Translations under genes and position numbers: made by a program
Shown here: one piece after another, positions 1 to 11,262 of the stretch
How the letters are laid out: every line of letters starts with the position of its first letter
Position numbering within the stretch: the stretch's first letter is position 1
Source of the DNA: Campylorhamphus procurvoides
Taxonomy: Eukaryota > Chordata > Aves > Passeriformes > Dendrocolaptidae
DNA: 64,000 nt
Direction of reading: 5' to 3'
NCBI GenBank assembly: GCA_013396655.1
Contig: WBMV01006235.1
Coordinates: 1 to 64,000, forward strand
Notes under the pieces: generated by a model
Seen by the model: the letters and a program-made list of their open reading frames with translations, nothing else
Told to the model about the DNA's origin: nothing
Database searches by the model: none

Positions 1-1544
1 GTAAATCTTCATTTGTGAAGTCTCGCTGTGATATTGCTCATGGTTACTTACATGGAACCAAAGCAAAACCAGTTCTCAGTGGAGATCACATGAAGGAGCA
101 AACCTACATTTGCAGTTTTATGCAGCTTTTGCTGCACTGATTGCTATATTGTGTTTTTATGCAGGGCACCTCACTACAAACCTTGGAAACTGGTGTGACA
201 TGGCCTGGTTTTGGTCTGTGATTTTTCAACTGGGACAAAACAGTTCAAATGCTGTATGGGCAATTCCCATCTGTAATATATTCATTTTTCATTCACAGAG
301 CCACAAAACACTCTGCAGGGACAGATCCCAAAGAAAGTGAAAAAATCAGAGTTGTTCAGATCTTGGGTACATAACAATAAGAAACTCAGTCTGAACACAG
401 CCATGTACAGTTAGGAAGTGCTTGACTCCATCCCGGTCTCTCTCATTACCATTTACCCCTTTTCCACATGTGTACATTTACGTGCATGTGTACGTAAATG
501 AACTGAAGAAAGGGCTTCCCTTTGTGTGTAATGAACAGGTGTATTTTTCACCCTTTGCTTGCATGGTATTTGGACCAAGTAACTGCAGCATAGTGTAACC
601 TGTCCCTCTGTCCCAAAGGCTGCTGGCCACGGCTGTGTGGGCACTCAGGTGAGGCCAGCCTGGGCTGCTGAGCCTCACCTGCAGGCTCCCAGCTCTGCCT
701 CTTGGCCTCTTGCAGCACGTGCCAGACTTGCTGTCCACTGGCCTCAGCCACCTGGGCCCTTGGAAATGCCTTCACAGGCATTCGGATTTCCCAGAGCAGC
801 CTCTCTCAGGGATGCTACAGCAGGAAAGCAGAAAATATATCCAGAAAACTTAAGCCAGGGTTCATGTATAAAGGCCATATATATATAAAAAATAAACCCA
901 TTTTTACTGCTAGAAAACTTACACAGGCTTTTGGGTACATAGAACAGATCTGAAACAGAAGTAGCAGATTTGAAATCTGCACTTTGTGACTGCTGTCCAG
1001 TTGCAATTTTTTTTTTTTTGAAGCATGCTACTTCTGATTCAGATTCCAGCATGCTTATATGCCTTAAGTGTATCAGCCAGCCTAATGGAAGGCTCAGCCT
1101 GTACTTGGATACCTTGTTTTAGAGCAAGTTCACCACCAAAACAATTCCATGGGTTTCCCTACCCTCACAGAGATGTCTCCTTAAAGCCCTATGGTTACGG
1201 GATGCTGAAAATTCATTTTCCCCCTGCTCTCTATGCCCCAATGAGGCCTAACTTGTTGTCTCTACCAAATCTTCCTGGAGAGAACACCCCAACAGATCAA
1301 GTTTCTGAATAGCAGCGAAAGAGGCAATAAAGATAAATTATAGTTTTCTACACTAAGTAGTCTAGAGATAGTACAAAAGGGACGTCCAGATGTAGAACCA
1401 ATTGTTTAGCTTAGAAAATCCTTTTTGACCATGGCCTAGAGCAATGCACATCAGAGTTTGAACACTCTCCTATCAAAATCCACATATATTGTTTGCAATG
1501 GGAAAATTATGCTCATTTTAAAAAAGACTTTATTCAAAACACAG
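1..1544. other. Unique AT-rich sequence, no supported gene
   Basis: I see no gene or recognisable repeat here. Open frames in several phases around 450-1050 overlap on both strands and have neither splice context nor a domain, so they look like chance. A 9-bp inverted repeat (CATTTACGT at 475-483 and its complement at 492-500) lies in a CATGTGTAC-rich patch. A run of T ends near 1019. Confidence 0.6.
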
Positions 1545-1752
1545 AAATATAAAAGAATTCTGTGAAGTGTCAAACATCCGGATCCACGTGAGATTCCAAG
1601 GTGGCTTTGTAGAAGAAGATCACCCAGCAGAGCTGACTCAAGAGCTGTGTCTGAATCTGAAGCCAGCTGACCTTCTGGGACCGAATAATTTCAATAGTAT
1701 TCTGGCCTTACAATGCTGTAAACTATATCATGAATACATACATCAGTCTCGG
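1545..1752 (+). CDS. Weak candidate internal exon, product unknown
   Basis: The segment is open in one frame and reads about 69 residues (for example RFQGGFVEEDHPAELTQ, then LKPADLLGPNNF). It is bounded on the left by ACACAG (1539-1544) and on the right by a good donor, CGG|GTAAGA (GT at 1753-1754 by the reading used for this boundary). Incoming phase would be 2 and outgoing phase 0. The frame is closed upstream by TAA at 1519-1521. The polypyrimidine tract before the acceptor is poor, no domain is recognised and no in-frame ATG begins the frame. It could be a real exon, an exon remnant or a chance open frame; chance is the most economical reading. Confidence 0.18.
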
Positions 1753-3859
1753 GTAAGAAGCTTAATAATAAATTAGTTATTTTTTTTCCCTTTAGCCAAA
1801 AGCCAGTGCAAGCCATAGCTTTATTTACAAAAGGTTAAACATTCCTTTAATTGGATTGCTGGCATTTAAGTGTGCAGCAGAATATCCTTCAGCACTGTCC
1901 TTTTTATTTGTGACTAGAGAAGTGCCTAGAGAAATGCCAAGGGAAGATTTAATTTTAATAAAAAAGAGAAGCTTAAGATGCCTTTGGAGGCTTATGTTAC
2001 ATCTCAAAACTACCAAGAACTAATGAATTTAATCTAAAAGGTCCCCAACCACAGGACTATGGGAAATTGCAACCCTGGTGTAGCTTGACCAAGCTGACTT
2101 TCTCTGTGTATTAGCAGTGGTAACTCTGCTTACACTGAATAATGAATACAAACACACACATCTAAAGGCTTTTGTCATTTAAAAGATATCTTTAAATAAG
2201 AAATATGCCCTACAGCATCCTAAAGACACTTCCAAGAACTATTCATGTCAGAAACTTGCGAATAAATAGAGCAAAAAGAAAATCCTCAGCCCCTCTTCCC
2301 CCTAGTCACTGCTTTGGAAAACATTACACACTAAAATTGCAGTGCCTGGAAGAAAAACAGCCCCTCATTGGCTCTTACTAGGGCCAAGCTGAGCGCCCCA
2401 TTTTGCAGAGTGCTGGGAGTACACTCAGCATCCCCAGCTCAGTTATTATCTCACAGTTGTCATATGCACAGTGTGGAAGTCTCCTGGGAGAGTGGCTATG
2501 CCTTCCTAGGAATCAAACTGGGAATTTATGACAAAAGAAAATGGGTTCTATAAACTACACAACAGACCTTTAACTAGAGGGATAGGTTTCATTACTTGAT
2601 CATGTTATTCAATGGTCAAAATTAAAAGCAGTTTCTAGAAAGCGGATTCCATTTAACTTTCCATTGCGGGAAAAAAACCCCAAGAAACAATTTCAGGCAC
2701 AGCCTCAATTATCTGGGCAATGTAAAGAGCAATGCCAAGTTTGCATTTACATAGTAAGGAACCAGCATGTAAGTTATAATCCACCAGGCACTTCAACATT
2801 GCATTTTGCATTCCAAAATTTGATAATTGGAGCATTGACTTAATGCTACAGTGGATTTGAGAGACAGAATTTACCTATTTCCCTACCACCTTAGACACCA
2901 TGAGTTGTCATTGCCTTTGCACCATTGCTCATGCAATGGTTGAGCTCCAACATTCAGCAGCTGAAGAGCCATTAGAGAGAGGAGTAAGAACTGGAGAATC
3001 TGAGAATGGCAACCCTACCCTGAGGTGTCCCTCCCTCTGCTGGGGCCAAGCAGGAAACCAGCCATCCCTCCCTACAGGCCATCCCAACATCTGGCACTTG
3101 TCCAGCCTCTGTGCCTCCCAGGCCCACCTGGCAAGGCAGGATTCTCCAGAGACAAAGCTTTGCCCCTTCACGTACCCACTGTCTGAAGCACTTCACCACA
3201 ACAAACAGCAGCAGTTTGGAGCACACTGGTTCTTTCCTTACCAGATCTCCATATTCCCAAAAAGAACCAAACAATCCAGGAGAAATCTTCCTACTTAGAG
3301 ATTTCCAACATTGCTTTACTGTTTAAAGCCACAGCTCAGCTGTAACACTCCCATTTAATGAAAATGTGAATATTGTGCCTTAGTGGGGGTACAGAAAATG
3401 CAGAATATTAACTACAAACACTGTAACAATCCAAAAACCATAAGGCATAGCAAAAAATCCCCAACTACATTCAAGAAATAGTTCATTATTTTCAAGGCAC
3501 TCCTATGATTTTTAGAAAATTGCAGTTGGCAACCCTGATCTTTCCAATTCGATCACCATACTTAAAAAGGGGAAGTCTCAGCAGTCCCAAAAATCAATAT
3601 TCAGATTCCTTTCCACCACAGACCTTCAAATATAGCTGCTGGCGCTTAGACTTTCTTGGGATGGAAGCATCCCAATTCGAACAGAACATTTGGCATTGGT
3701 GTGCCTCTTCCATCACAATGTTACTTTGAAAAGATATTCAAAGAAAGGAAAATACATTTTGATTTTTAAAAATTTGGAATGTTGTTTTACTCCAAAATGT
3801 CAATTGTTTCTAATCATAGACACAATATTTAAAACTACTCAAGACCAAAATAAAATGTC
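1753..3859. other. Unique AT-rich sequence, no supported gene
   Basis: Nothing identifiable. The open frames around 2900-3300 lie in a locally GC-richer patch on both strands at once and have no splice context. A variant polyadenylation hexamer on the minus strand (ATTAAA, near 3352-3357) is the only possible 3'-end signal below the minus-strand exon candidate that ends at 3860, and it is weak. Confidence 0.5.
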
Positions 3860-4068
3860 TCATTTAAGGTTAGGCAAAGCATTCAGTCCACCTCCAACCC
3901 CAAATTTTCCATTCATTGTTTTGTTTTCTCCATCATTCATAATGAACCCATGTGGTTTCATCCGGGAAGAAATCAGGCCTTTTAAAAATGAAGGGTTTAT
4001 CCTCCTGTCCTGCCACAATTCTATGTCTAGTTCATGGAAGTGGCAGCTTCCTGCTTTTGGGACAAAAT
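3860..4068 (-). CDS. Candidate terminal coding exon, product unknown
   Basis: On the minus strand a strong acceptor (long T tract, then CCTCACAG, with AG at plus 4070-4069) opens a frame that starts FVPKAGSCHFHELDIELW, continues for 68 codons and ends in TGA at 3862-3860. The first codon is split: its last two bases (AT) lie in this exon, so incoming phase is 1, the same as the outgoing phase of the candidate exon at 51134-51311. If the two are joined directly, the intron would be about 47 kb. The tail is glycine-rich (FGVGGGLNALP). I do not recognise the family. Only a weak polyadenylation signal follows. Chance remains possible because 90-codon open frames occur elsewhere in the window. Confidence 0.28.
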
Positions 4069-4070
4069 CT

Positions 4071-7000
4071 GTGAGGAAAAAAAACCAACTCGGGCAATAG
4101 CAGCTTTGGTTTCTTCTATTCTGTAGCCACATATTTGTCCTTGAAGTCGCAATTATTTTACTCTGGTCACCACGCTCTGTACTGGATTTTTACATTTAAA
4201 GAGGTTGCAGGCTGCTGCTTTTCACTATTATTCTTAATCAAATTTTATTGATTACTGGGGCACAGCATCAGTGGCGAGAACATTACAAACAAATGGAAAA
4301 GCTGCCCAGAAGCTACTGGTAAGTGTTCTAGAAAAAAAACACCCAGTGTTAAAAAGTAGTGTTATTGCCTCTTCCATTCAGTCCTGTGTTCTCCCTGCAA
4401 GATATTCTGATGATCCTGCACTATATTGTGACCTGTAAACCTGACAGTGCCTGGCTGAAAATGTGCTGGATGTGAAGACTGAACATGCATGGATGCAGAT
4501 GCTGAGCCAAGAACTGGAAGCAGGAGGATCACACATTCTCAGCTTGATGTGGGCAAGTGAAAAACATGTTCCCTCATACTCTGGCACTCAGGCAGCAGGA
4601 ACCTGCAGAAGGCTGAAGGAAAGCTTGGTGGAACACAGCAGTTATTTGTCTTGTAGCTTTCTCTAACCAACTCGATTATCTAAGCACTAATGGCACGGAA
4701 ATCACCTGGCCAGGGACTATCACAAGTTGCAGAATAACAACTTAGAAAAAGTGACCAGTTATTCTGGGGGGTTAAATTAAAATGCATCTAGTATTCTAAA
4801 TTATTGAAGATCTAAGAGTTAATTCACCTAAACTGTAAATCCTTTCACAGCAGCATATGTATTATCAAGGTAATGCTAAAAATAGAAAATAAGGGAATTC
4901 AGGAATTTAAGATACACAATATAGTTGTGCCTGAGGGATTGAGCTAAGTAAAAAAAATTCTCTCCTAGCTCTTAAATGTTCATTGTTATTTAGAATGGCT
5001 GTTTGAGTGGAAGCAGGGTGACAGCACTGACCCACAGTGACATGTGCATTTCCATGGACAGTGTTGTGAAAGGAAATTAGTCTGTTTGCAAGCCAGGAGC
5101 CCATTAAACACTGCAATCTGTTAACAGAGAGGCTCTAGCTCATATTATCACAGCAATCTTCAAACTCTCCATTCTTTTGTAGGTATAAATTGCATTTCCC
5201 AAGACAGTTCAAAGTAACCAAAAGTTGCTGCTACCCTGCCTCTACCACCTTCAACTCTCCTCTTTATTCCTAAGGATTACTTTTGCCATGGGATATTCTG
5301 TGCCTTGTAAAAACATCTTTCAAAGGAAGCATGGTAGAACTCTTGATTTCTTGATCATAATATTCCCTACTGCATTGCATAAGATTAATGACTGCATTCT
5401 ATGAAGAACAAACACATTGTTAGGGGTTGTCTGCACAGGGTGGAAGAAAACAGCTTCCTCAATTTCATAAAATTTATGACTGCTTTATGCCATGGAGAAA
5501 ATGATTCTCCCTGTGCACCTTAGCAGAGTTCCACAATTAATAGTCAAGAAAAGGAAAACATAGCTCTGTATTTCTCCTTCCTGCAATTAGAGGATCTACT
5601 CTGGAGTTCAGGATGAGAAGTCATTACAGGAGACAGATTTAAGTAAATAAACCTGCCACAAACATAAGTGCATGTGAAACGTGCCAAAATCCATGTCATG
5701 ATCTTGACTACTTCAACCACCTCTACATGTTTCTTAAGCTTCCAGTCATTGTTCTGAAGAAAAGAGAGGTTTTATTTTGCACTGCTTATAGATTGTAGAT
5801 ATTCCCTTCTGTGACACTGTTGGATGGTGATGATGGCACCCAAGTAGGGATGCAGATGAGCAGGACCTGGCTGACACTGCTGCTGTTCCCATCCCCAGCT
5901 TTGATCAACTACAGTGTGAAAAGGTAGAGCAACCCTGAGCTCCCTGCCCTGCCAACACAGCCCTACAAGGCACCAGCCCACATCCAGCAGCAGTCCCACT
6001 GCCATCCTTTGGTTGGGTGTCATTGTTTAGAAATGGTACTTCCCAATTCCATGCCCCCACTGAAACTCCAAGACACATGTAGCTCCTTCACTCCCCGCCC
6101 TTCCCTTCCACCTCCTCGCTACAGAGGGATGGAGAGGAGAACTGGAGGCAAAAAAAGGCAAAGATCACAGGATGAGATAAGAATTTATTGGAAAGAGCAA
6201 GGAGATAAGAAAACCAGTAACAGCAACAATATCAACAACAACAAAACTGTACAAAAGAGAGAATGACTCATGCCAAAAAGCTCACCATGGAGCCCAATCC
6301 AACTGCAACCACAACACTCCAACTACAAGAGAGCCCTTCCTTCTGGAAACAGACTCCCTTGCCCCCAGGTGATGTGAGGTTGTACAGAATAACCTCTGTA
6401 ACCTGGACATGCCCCTCCAGCTGCTGCAAAAGTTAACACTGTCCTGGCTGGAACCAGAACACTGGGAATGCAGATGGGCAGAGAAATGTGAGGATGCAGC
6501 AGATTGTTTTTACTTTGGAGACCACTGCAGCCTTCAAAGGTCTCATCCCATACTCTTTTCATACACTGCAAGCAGAGACCCCTTTGCTCACAGCTGTGCA
6601 TTACCTGGTAATACAGGTCTTGGTCCTGTCCTGGTCCTTCCCCAGTGCTCCTGCACTGGATGTGCTATGTCTGAGTTTCACTAAACATTTTGTAGCTATC
6701 CATATCAGAGACAGCGAGGCAGAGCTCAGTCAGGCATGGGTGGGGAACGTTTTCCAGCTGGTACCGCTCATCCTCAGTGCTGGGTGATTGTGTTACATTT
6801 CTCTGCCCTTTGTTGCTCTTTGTTCAGAGATGGTGGGATGGAATTCACCATATCTTTAAACTGTCACTTAGTGACACAGCTGCAGTGCTCATGTGCTTAT
6901 CTTTTGGCTTGCAAATTTTTTTTCCTGCTTTGTTTCTCCTACAATATACATGTATTAGCAGCTTTCTCATGAATTTGCTTTTTTTTAATGTGTGCATTAA

Positions 7001-7927
7001 TTCCTAAATTACAATGTGCCATATCCTTTCAACTGCTCATGAATGTCTTTGTAACTATGGTATTTTATGGCAATTTAACTCTGGAGATTACAAATAAAAT
7101 TATCAGCTAAAAACAGAATGATTAGTAAGCCAAGATAAATGGTATAAATTAATCATAATTTCATACATTGTACCAAGGTTTTAAATTCTCATGTTAACAT
7201 AGCAGATGCAAATTTTTGAGGTGAAAATAGTTGTAGCAATTTTAACTATAAAAACTATGAATCCTTAAACACAAACAAAACACAGATGGGTAATTTCTAG
7301 CTAACCTTTCAGTCATAGACACCTTTACAGAACAACAGCCATTTTTAAGCACATACTTGCCAAATGGCCACACTACAGTTATTCTGACAATTCCTGTCCT
7401 TTGATTTTCCAGTTGCAGTGTCAAGAAGGGTAGTAGTGACACAGCACACTCTGCAGCCACGGCTTCCCTAGGTGAGATGTGAGAGAATGAAACTCACTAC
7501 TGGCCATTTTGGGATAGGACACACTGTACCTTCTAGAGTCCTGCAAGGCTTAATCCAAGGGACACCTAATCCTTGTTTAGGAGAAGGGCCTTAGATGTGA
7601 AGAGAACATTTTCTTCTGCAAAATAATGGAGGGAAATCTTTTAATGTTAAGAGTAACAGATTGGCACCCTGACACACTCCAGTGTGGAACACACACAAAC
7701 ATATTCCTCCCATGTCTGCATACAGACAAGACATACTCCCTTCACATTTTAAATTATGTTGCACTGACTTAACTAGACAGAAAACGTGCAGGGTTATTCC
7801 CAGACAAAGATTAATAATTCTTTGATATATTCAATACTTCACATACTCCACATTATCTGGTGAGTATATATGCCTTGCCTTCAAGAATGTGATGTACTGT
7901 GCCATACATCATCGTCTAATTTATTGA
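4071..7927. other. Unique sequence, no supported gene
   Basis: No gene or identifiable repeat. An (AAC)-rich patch at about 6219-6245 is simple sequence. The region 6400-6800 is GC-richer and open in overlapping frames, without splice signals of note. Confidence 0.55.
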
Positions 7928-8497
7928 GTGCACCTCTGCAGCAAGCACTGTACATCCCTGCCCAGGGTCAGGATCACATGCCAATCCGCAGCCTTGCTTT
8001 TCCCAGCCCTGGGACTCTTCCAAGTGCCACAGCTGCTGTGGTCTGCACAGCCAGCCCTGTCTCAGGTGTCACCACTCACCTGCACGATCCAATACAGCTT
8101 TTTTTTTGGAGCACGACAGCATAAGACTGAACCAGAAACAATCCATGACACTCATTATAGGCAATATGCTGGGAAAATCATGAAGTGGAAAGATGACATG
8201 CCAGCAGGAGTACTGGAACAAGCAAAGCACCTGGATCTACATGCTCAGACACTGGCACCTAAACAGACTCTCCCGGCTTTATTTTACAGAAATAAAACAC
8301 TCTTGGGGCAGCTGGGTTTTCCATTTGCCACTCTTCCCTACTTGTATGACAGCTGCCTTTTAAAGATGAGGAAGCTGAGAGACAGAAAGATGACACTGAC
8401 TCAGCCAAATGAGCCTCATCTTCAGAGAGATTTCCACGGAAATGGAGCAGAACACACTTCTCCTTCCTACCCAGATCCTCTCAAACATTTGCTGTGA
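7928..8497 (+). other. Longest open frame of the window (189 codons), probably non-coding
   Basis: A frame on the plus strand stays open from the TGA at 7925 to the stop at 8495-8497. There is no ATG near its left end; an internal run begins MKWKDDMPAG. No domain, signal peptide or repeat structure is visible. Part of the frame (about 8356-8420) coincides with a possible ancient MIR-type SINE, which argues that at least that part was never an ordinary coding sequence. A 189-codon open frame is uncommon at this base composition but not surprising in 64 kb searched in six frames. I leave it as an observation and not a gene. Confidence 0.3.
8356..8420 (+). repeat. Possible ancient MIR/CORE-type SINE fragment
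   Basis: The segment contains GATGAGGAAGCTGAG, one mismatch from the best conserved stretch of the MIR SINE core as I know it (GATGAGGAAACTGAG). It is followed by an ACAGA...TGACACTGACTCAGCCAA run resembling the MIR continuation (GGTTAAGTGACTTGCCCAA). MIR-type elements are known at low density in birds. Boundaries are approximate and the match is by eye. Confidence 0.38.
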
Positions 8498-9191
8498 CCA
8501 GCACTCTTCCATGTCAAAGTCGTAGGCCAAGAGGTGCTAACAGCCAGTAGGGTTAGAAATGGGGAGAGGCAAAAATGAACAAATATAAATACAAGTCCTC
8601 TACGTACCACACGTTCAGTTTGTTACTGATAACCTGGAACTTCTGCAGAGGAGCAGCCTGGGGTGATGTCCTACACTCTTTGCTCTAACCACAGAACCAT
8701 TAGCCTCATGTCATGGAATGGACATAACACATCCAGGTGTGATTAAAACTCTAACCCAACATATGCCTCTCTTCGGTGTATGTACGAGCAGTGCTCTCTA
8801 CAGCTACACTTAAACGGAAACATGCTGCATAAATATTGATACTTGCTGTGATTAATATTGCTATTTATATTAGCAATGAATTGGGTTCACATAAAAATAA
8901 TTAGCACAGCATACATGGGTATTATTTGCTACTAATTATATCATAGTTCATTTCACCAACAGCAAAGTGTCACCAAGTCAATAACAACCAATGATTAATA
9001 GAGAGAATATATTACTTTAAAATAACCCCTGTGTAACTCCCTGTGTTATAATGAAATACTATTAGGAAGTCCCTGGATAATTGCTTCAGGTGATTTCCTG
9101 ACCAGAGTTACTACTGCTAACATAAATTGCAAATGCAATTATAAGATAATAAATAATAAGGATAAAAAAAAGTGTTACTCAGTGGTTTTAT
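8498..9191. other. Very AT-rich stretch, no gene
   Basis: Around 8820-9060 the sequence is rich in ATTAAT, TAATTA and ATTATAT motifs, of the type bound by homeodomain factors. This could be a regulatory element or simply AT-rich DNA; nothing decides between them here. No coding signal. Confidence 0.5.
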
Positions 9192-9244
9192 TTGTTCATT
9201 TTCTGGCTTTTTTTGCTTGTTTGTTTTCCTCTTCACACATCCAG

Positions 9245-9686
9245 GCTTAGGAGTGACTGGGCAGACCAAAGCACCAGCTCTACCATTCTGCAACTCCTCA
9301 CCCCCAGCACTCTGACCACTCACTCTGGGAGCAAGTTGGTGTCACTCAAATCCCCCACTCAGGAGCACCCAGAGCCGCTTCACCTTCCATCTAAGACCTC
9401 TAAATACTCTCTTAGAAAACACCTCACAGAGCAGACTCAGGCAATTGCAGCTCAATCAACACCACCCAGGCAGCAGCAGGAATATAACAAATGTAATAAA
9501 GCCAGTCAACAAAATCCTTCCTGGAGCCCGTCTCCAGCATCTGCCCAGCCACCTTCTCTCCCAGCTCCCCTGAGCACCTCAGTTAGCCATGCTCATTGCC
9601 ATCTGGAAAGCAGGGACACTGCCGCTGCTCCAGCACTCACAGGCTATCAGGAGACCTTGTTTACTGAAGTTTGTGAAGAAAACTGA
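9245..9686 (+). CDS. Candidate terminal exon, S/P/Q/T-rich tail, product unknown
   Basis: A long pyrimidine tract (about 9206-9236) runs into CACACATCCAG, a strong-looking splice acceptor with AG at 9243-9244. From 9245 one frame is open for about 147 codons and ends in TGA at 9684-9686. The predicted tail is rich in Ser, Pro, Gln and Thr (for example SWSPSPASAQPPSLPAPLS) with no recognisable domain, so it would be a disordered C terminus. Incoming phase would be 2, and no upstream partner exon with matching phase was found. No AATAAA lies close downstream. CA- and CT-rich sequence naturally lacks stop codons, so composition alone may explain the open frame. Confidence 0.2.
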
Positions 9687-11228
9687 GATTTTTGGGATGA
9701 AGTGAGTTGTCATCAGCTCTGTTCTGCAAGATGCTGGCTCTGGCCTGGATCCAGCAAAGCACTTAAGCACTTGGTTATCCCTTAAAAACGTAGAGCAACT
9801 ATTCCACTAACAGTATCACAGAAAATATATTCAAAAGAGCTTAAAAAATAGCATAGACAAAATAGGGCAATGTAATGCAACTGCTGATTCCAAACACAAG
9901 AAGAATGGTTTCGTGTTGCTGTCAAGAGCAGTCTTCTCACGTTTGGCTTCTGATGGCACCTGCAACATATAAACAGATGAAAGTGGTCACATGTCAAAGC
10001 TGGAATAAAAATCTTTGAAGGATAAATATTCATAGGTCATTTTAAGACAACAAATACAAACGTCTCTGCTCATCACTGATTAGGTAAGATGAACTTGGAT
10101 GTAAGTTAATATTTTTTCCCAATATCTGTCTGAGTCTCAGCCAGGTAAGGAAAGCTAAATAATCCCAGAATATGGTCACAGCCAGACATCATCCCAGCCA
10201 GGGCTCCCACACAGCAGCTCTGTGATGTGCTACTGCCCCCGTGTGCAACAAACACTCCTAACAGCGATCCGTGGGAAATGGGCCAGCTTTTCATCATCAC
10301 AGAGCTGGGGGAGTGACAGACAGAAAACGTCCTGCTGCCCTGCAGCTGAAAAATCCAGGGAATATTTCAGTGTGGGGATGTGTCTGACTCTGTTACCTTG
10401 TGAATGACAGGACACTGTCCCTTCTCGATTATTCTGTAAGAACTTCATACACCTGGGACAGACATTTGTAACAATCTTGTTGCAACACAAAAAATAATGG
10501 AACTTAAAACACCCGAGATTTTTTTGAAAAGCTCAACTCTTATTTGACTACAAAAATAATCAAAATTTGAAAGTTTTTACTGCTTTAACTGAAGTGCTTT
10601 CGAAAAAATTATTTGAGAGTGTTACTTTATGAAGAGCAGGTCTCTCTGGGAAAAATAAAAAAAAAAGAGCTTTTAAACATGATGCCGTCCATAGTGCAGG
10701 GCCTAGAAGAGCTCTGGAAATACCTCAGTGGTTAGTACAAACACCCAAAAGGAGACAACACAGACAATTCATTTAAAAAGCAGCAGAAATTGTCAGTTAC
10801 GATCAGGTGCCGTGGAACAAAGGTTTCTCTCCACGCAGAAAGCAAAACCAATTTCCTCTCCTGTGAGACTTTTCAGCTGCCACTCACCCAGTGATCTCCA
10901 TCTGCAGACACAGCTAAAGTCAAAAATTTCTAACAAGGAATCAAAAAATACTCAAGGAAAGAAAAATTTAGGTTTGTCATTTACCCACAGGCTTGTACCA
11001 ACACAAGAAAGCTTTTAGGAGTCACACTGGAAGAGAATAAAAAGCGTTTTTCTACTGCAGTGGTCTCATATCCTCAGTTCAGGTCATGGGGAAGGTCTTT
11101 GACAGTCACTGTCACCAAGTGCTTCAGTGACACTGCTCTGGGGGTGAACCCCTGATTTGGGCCTCTGACACACTGCAGGAACTGTTTTGTTTGGAGTTAA
11201 CTCTACCAGTGCAGGTAGGGTATTATAT
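9687..11228. other. Unique sequence, no supported gene
   Basis: No gene or recognised repeat. Short A- and T-runs around 10500-10680 are simple AT-rich sequence. Confidence 0.55.
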
Positions 11229-11262
11229 GCTTGTACTCTGCAGGAGGGTGCAGAGTACAAGC
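11229..11262. repeat. Perfect 14-bp inverted repeat with 6-nt loop
   Basis: GCTTGTACTCTGCA (11229-11242) is followed by GGAGGG (11243-11248) and the exact reverse complement TGCAGAGTACAAGC (11249-11262). The arms match at all 14 positions, so either transcript or single DNA strand can form a hairpin. It is too short to be a typical animal pre-miRNA. There is no neighbouring repeat family to explain it. Confidence 0.9.

Noticed and set aside
475..500. 9-bp inverted repeat with 8-nt loop
   Set aside because: Short, in a CATGTGTAC-rich patch; such repeats are expected by chance in 64 kb.
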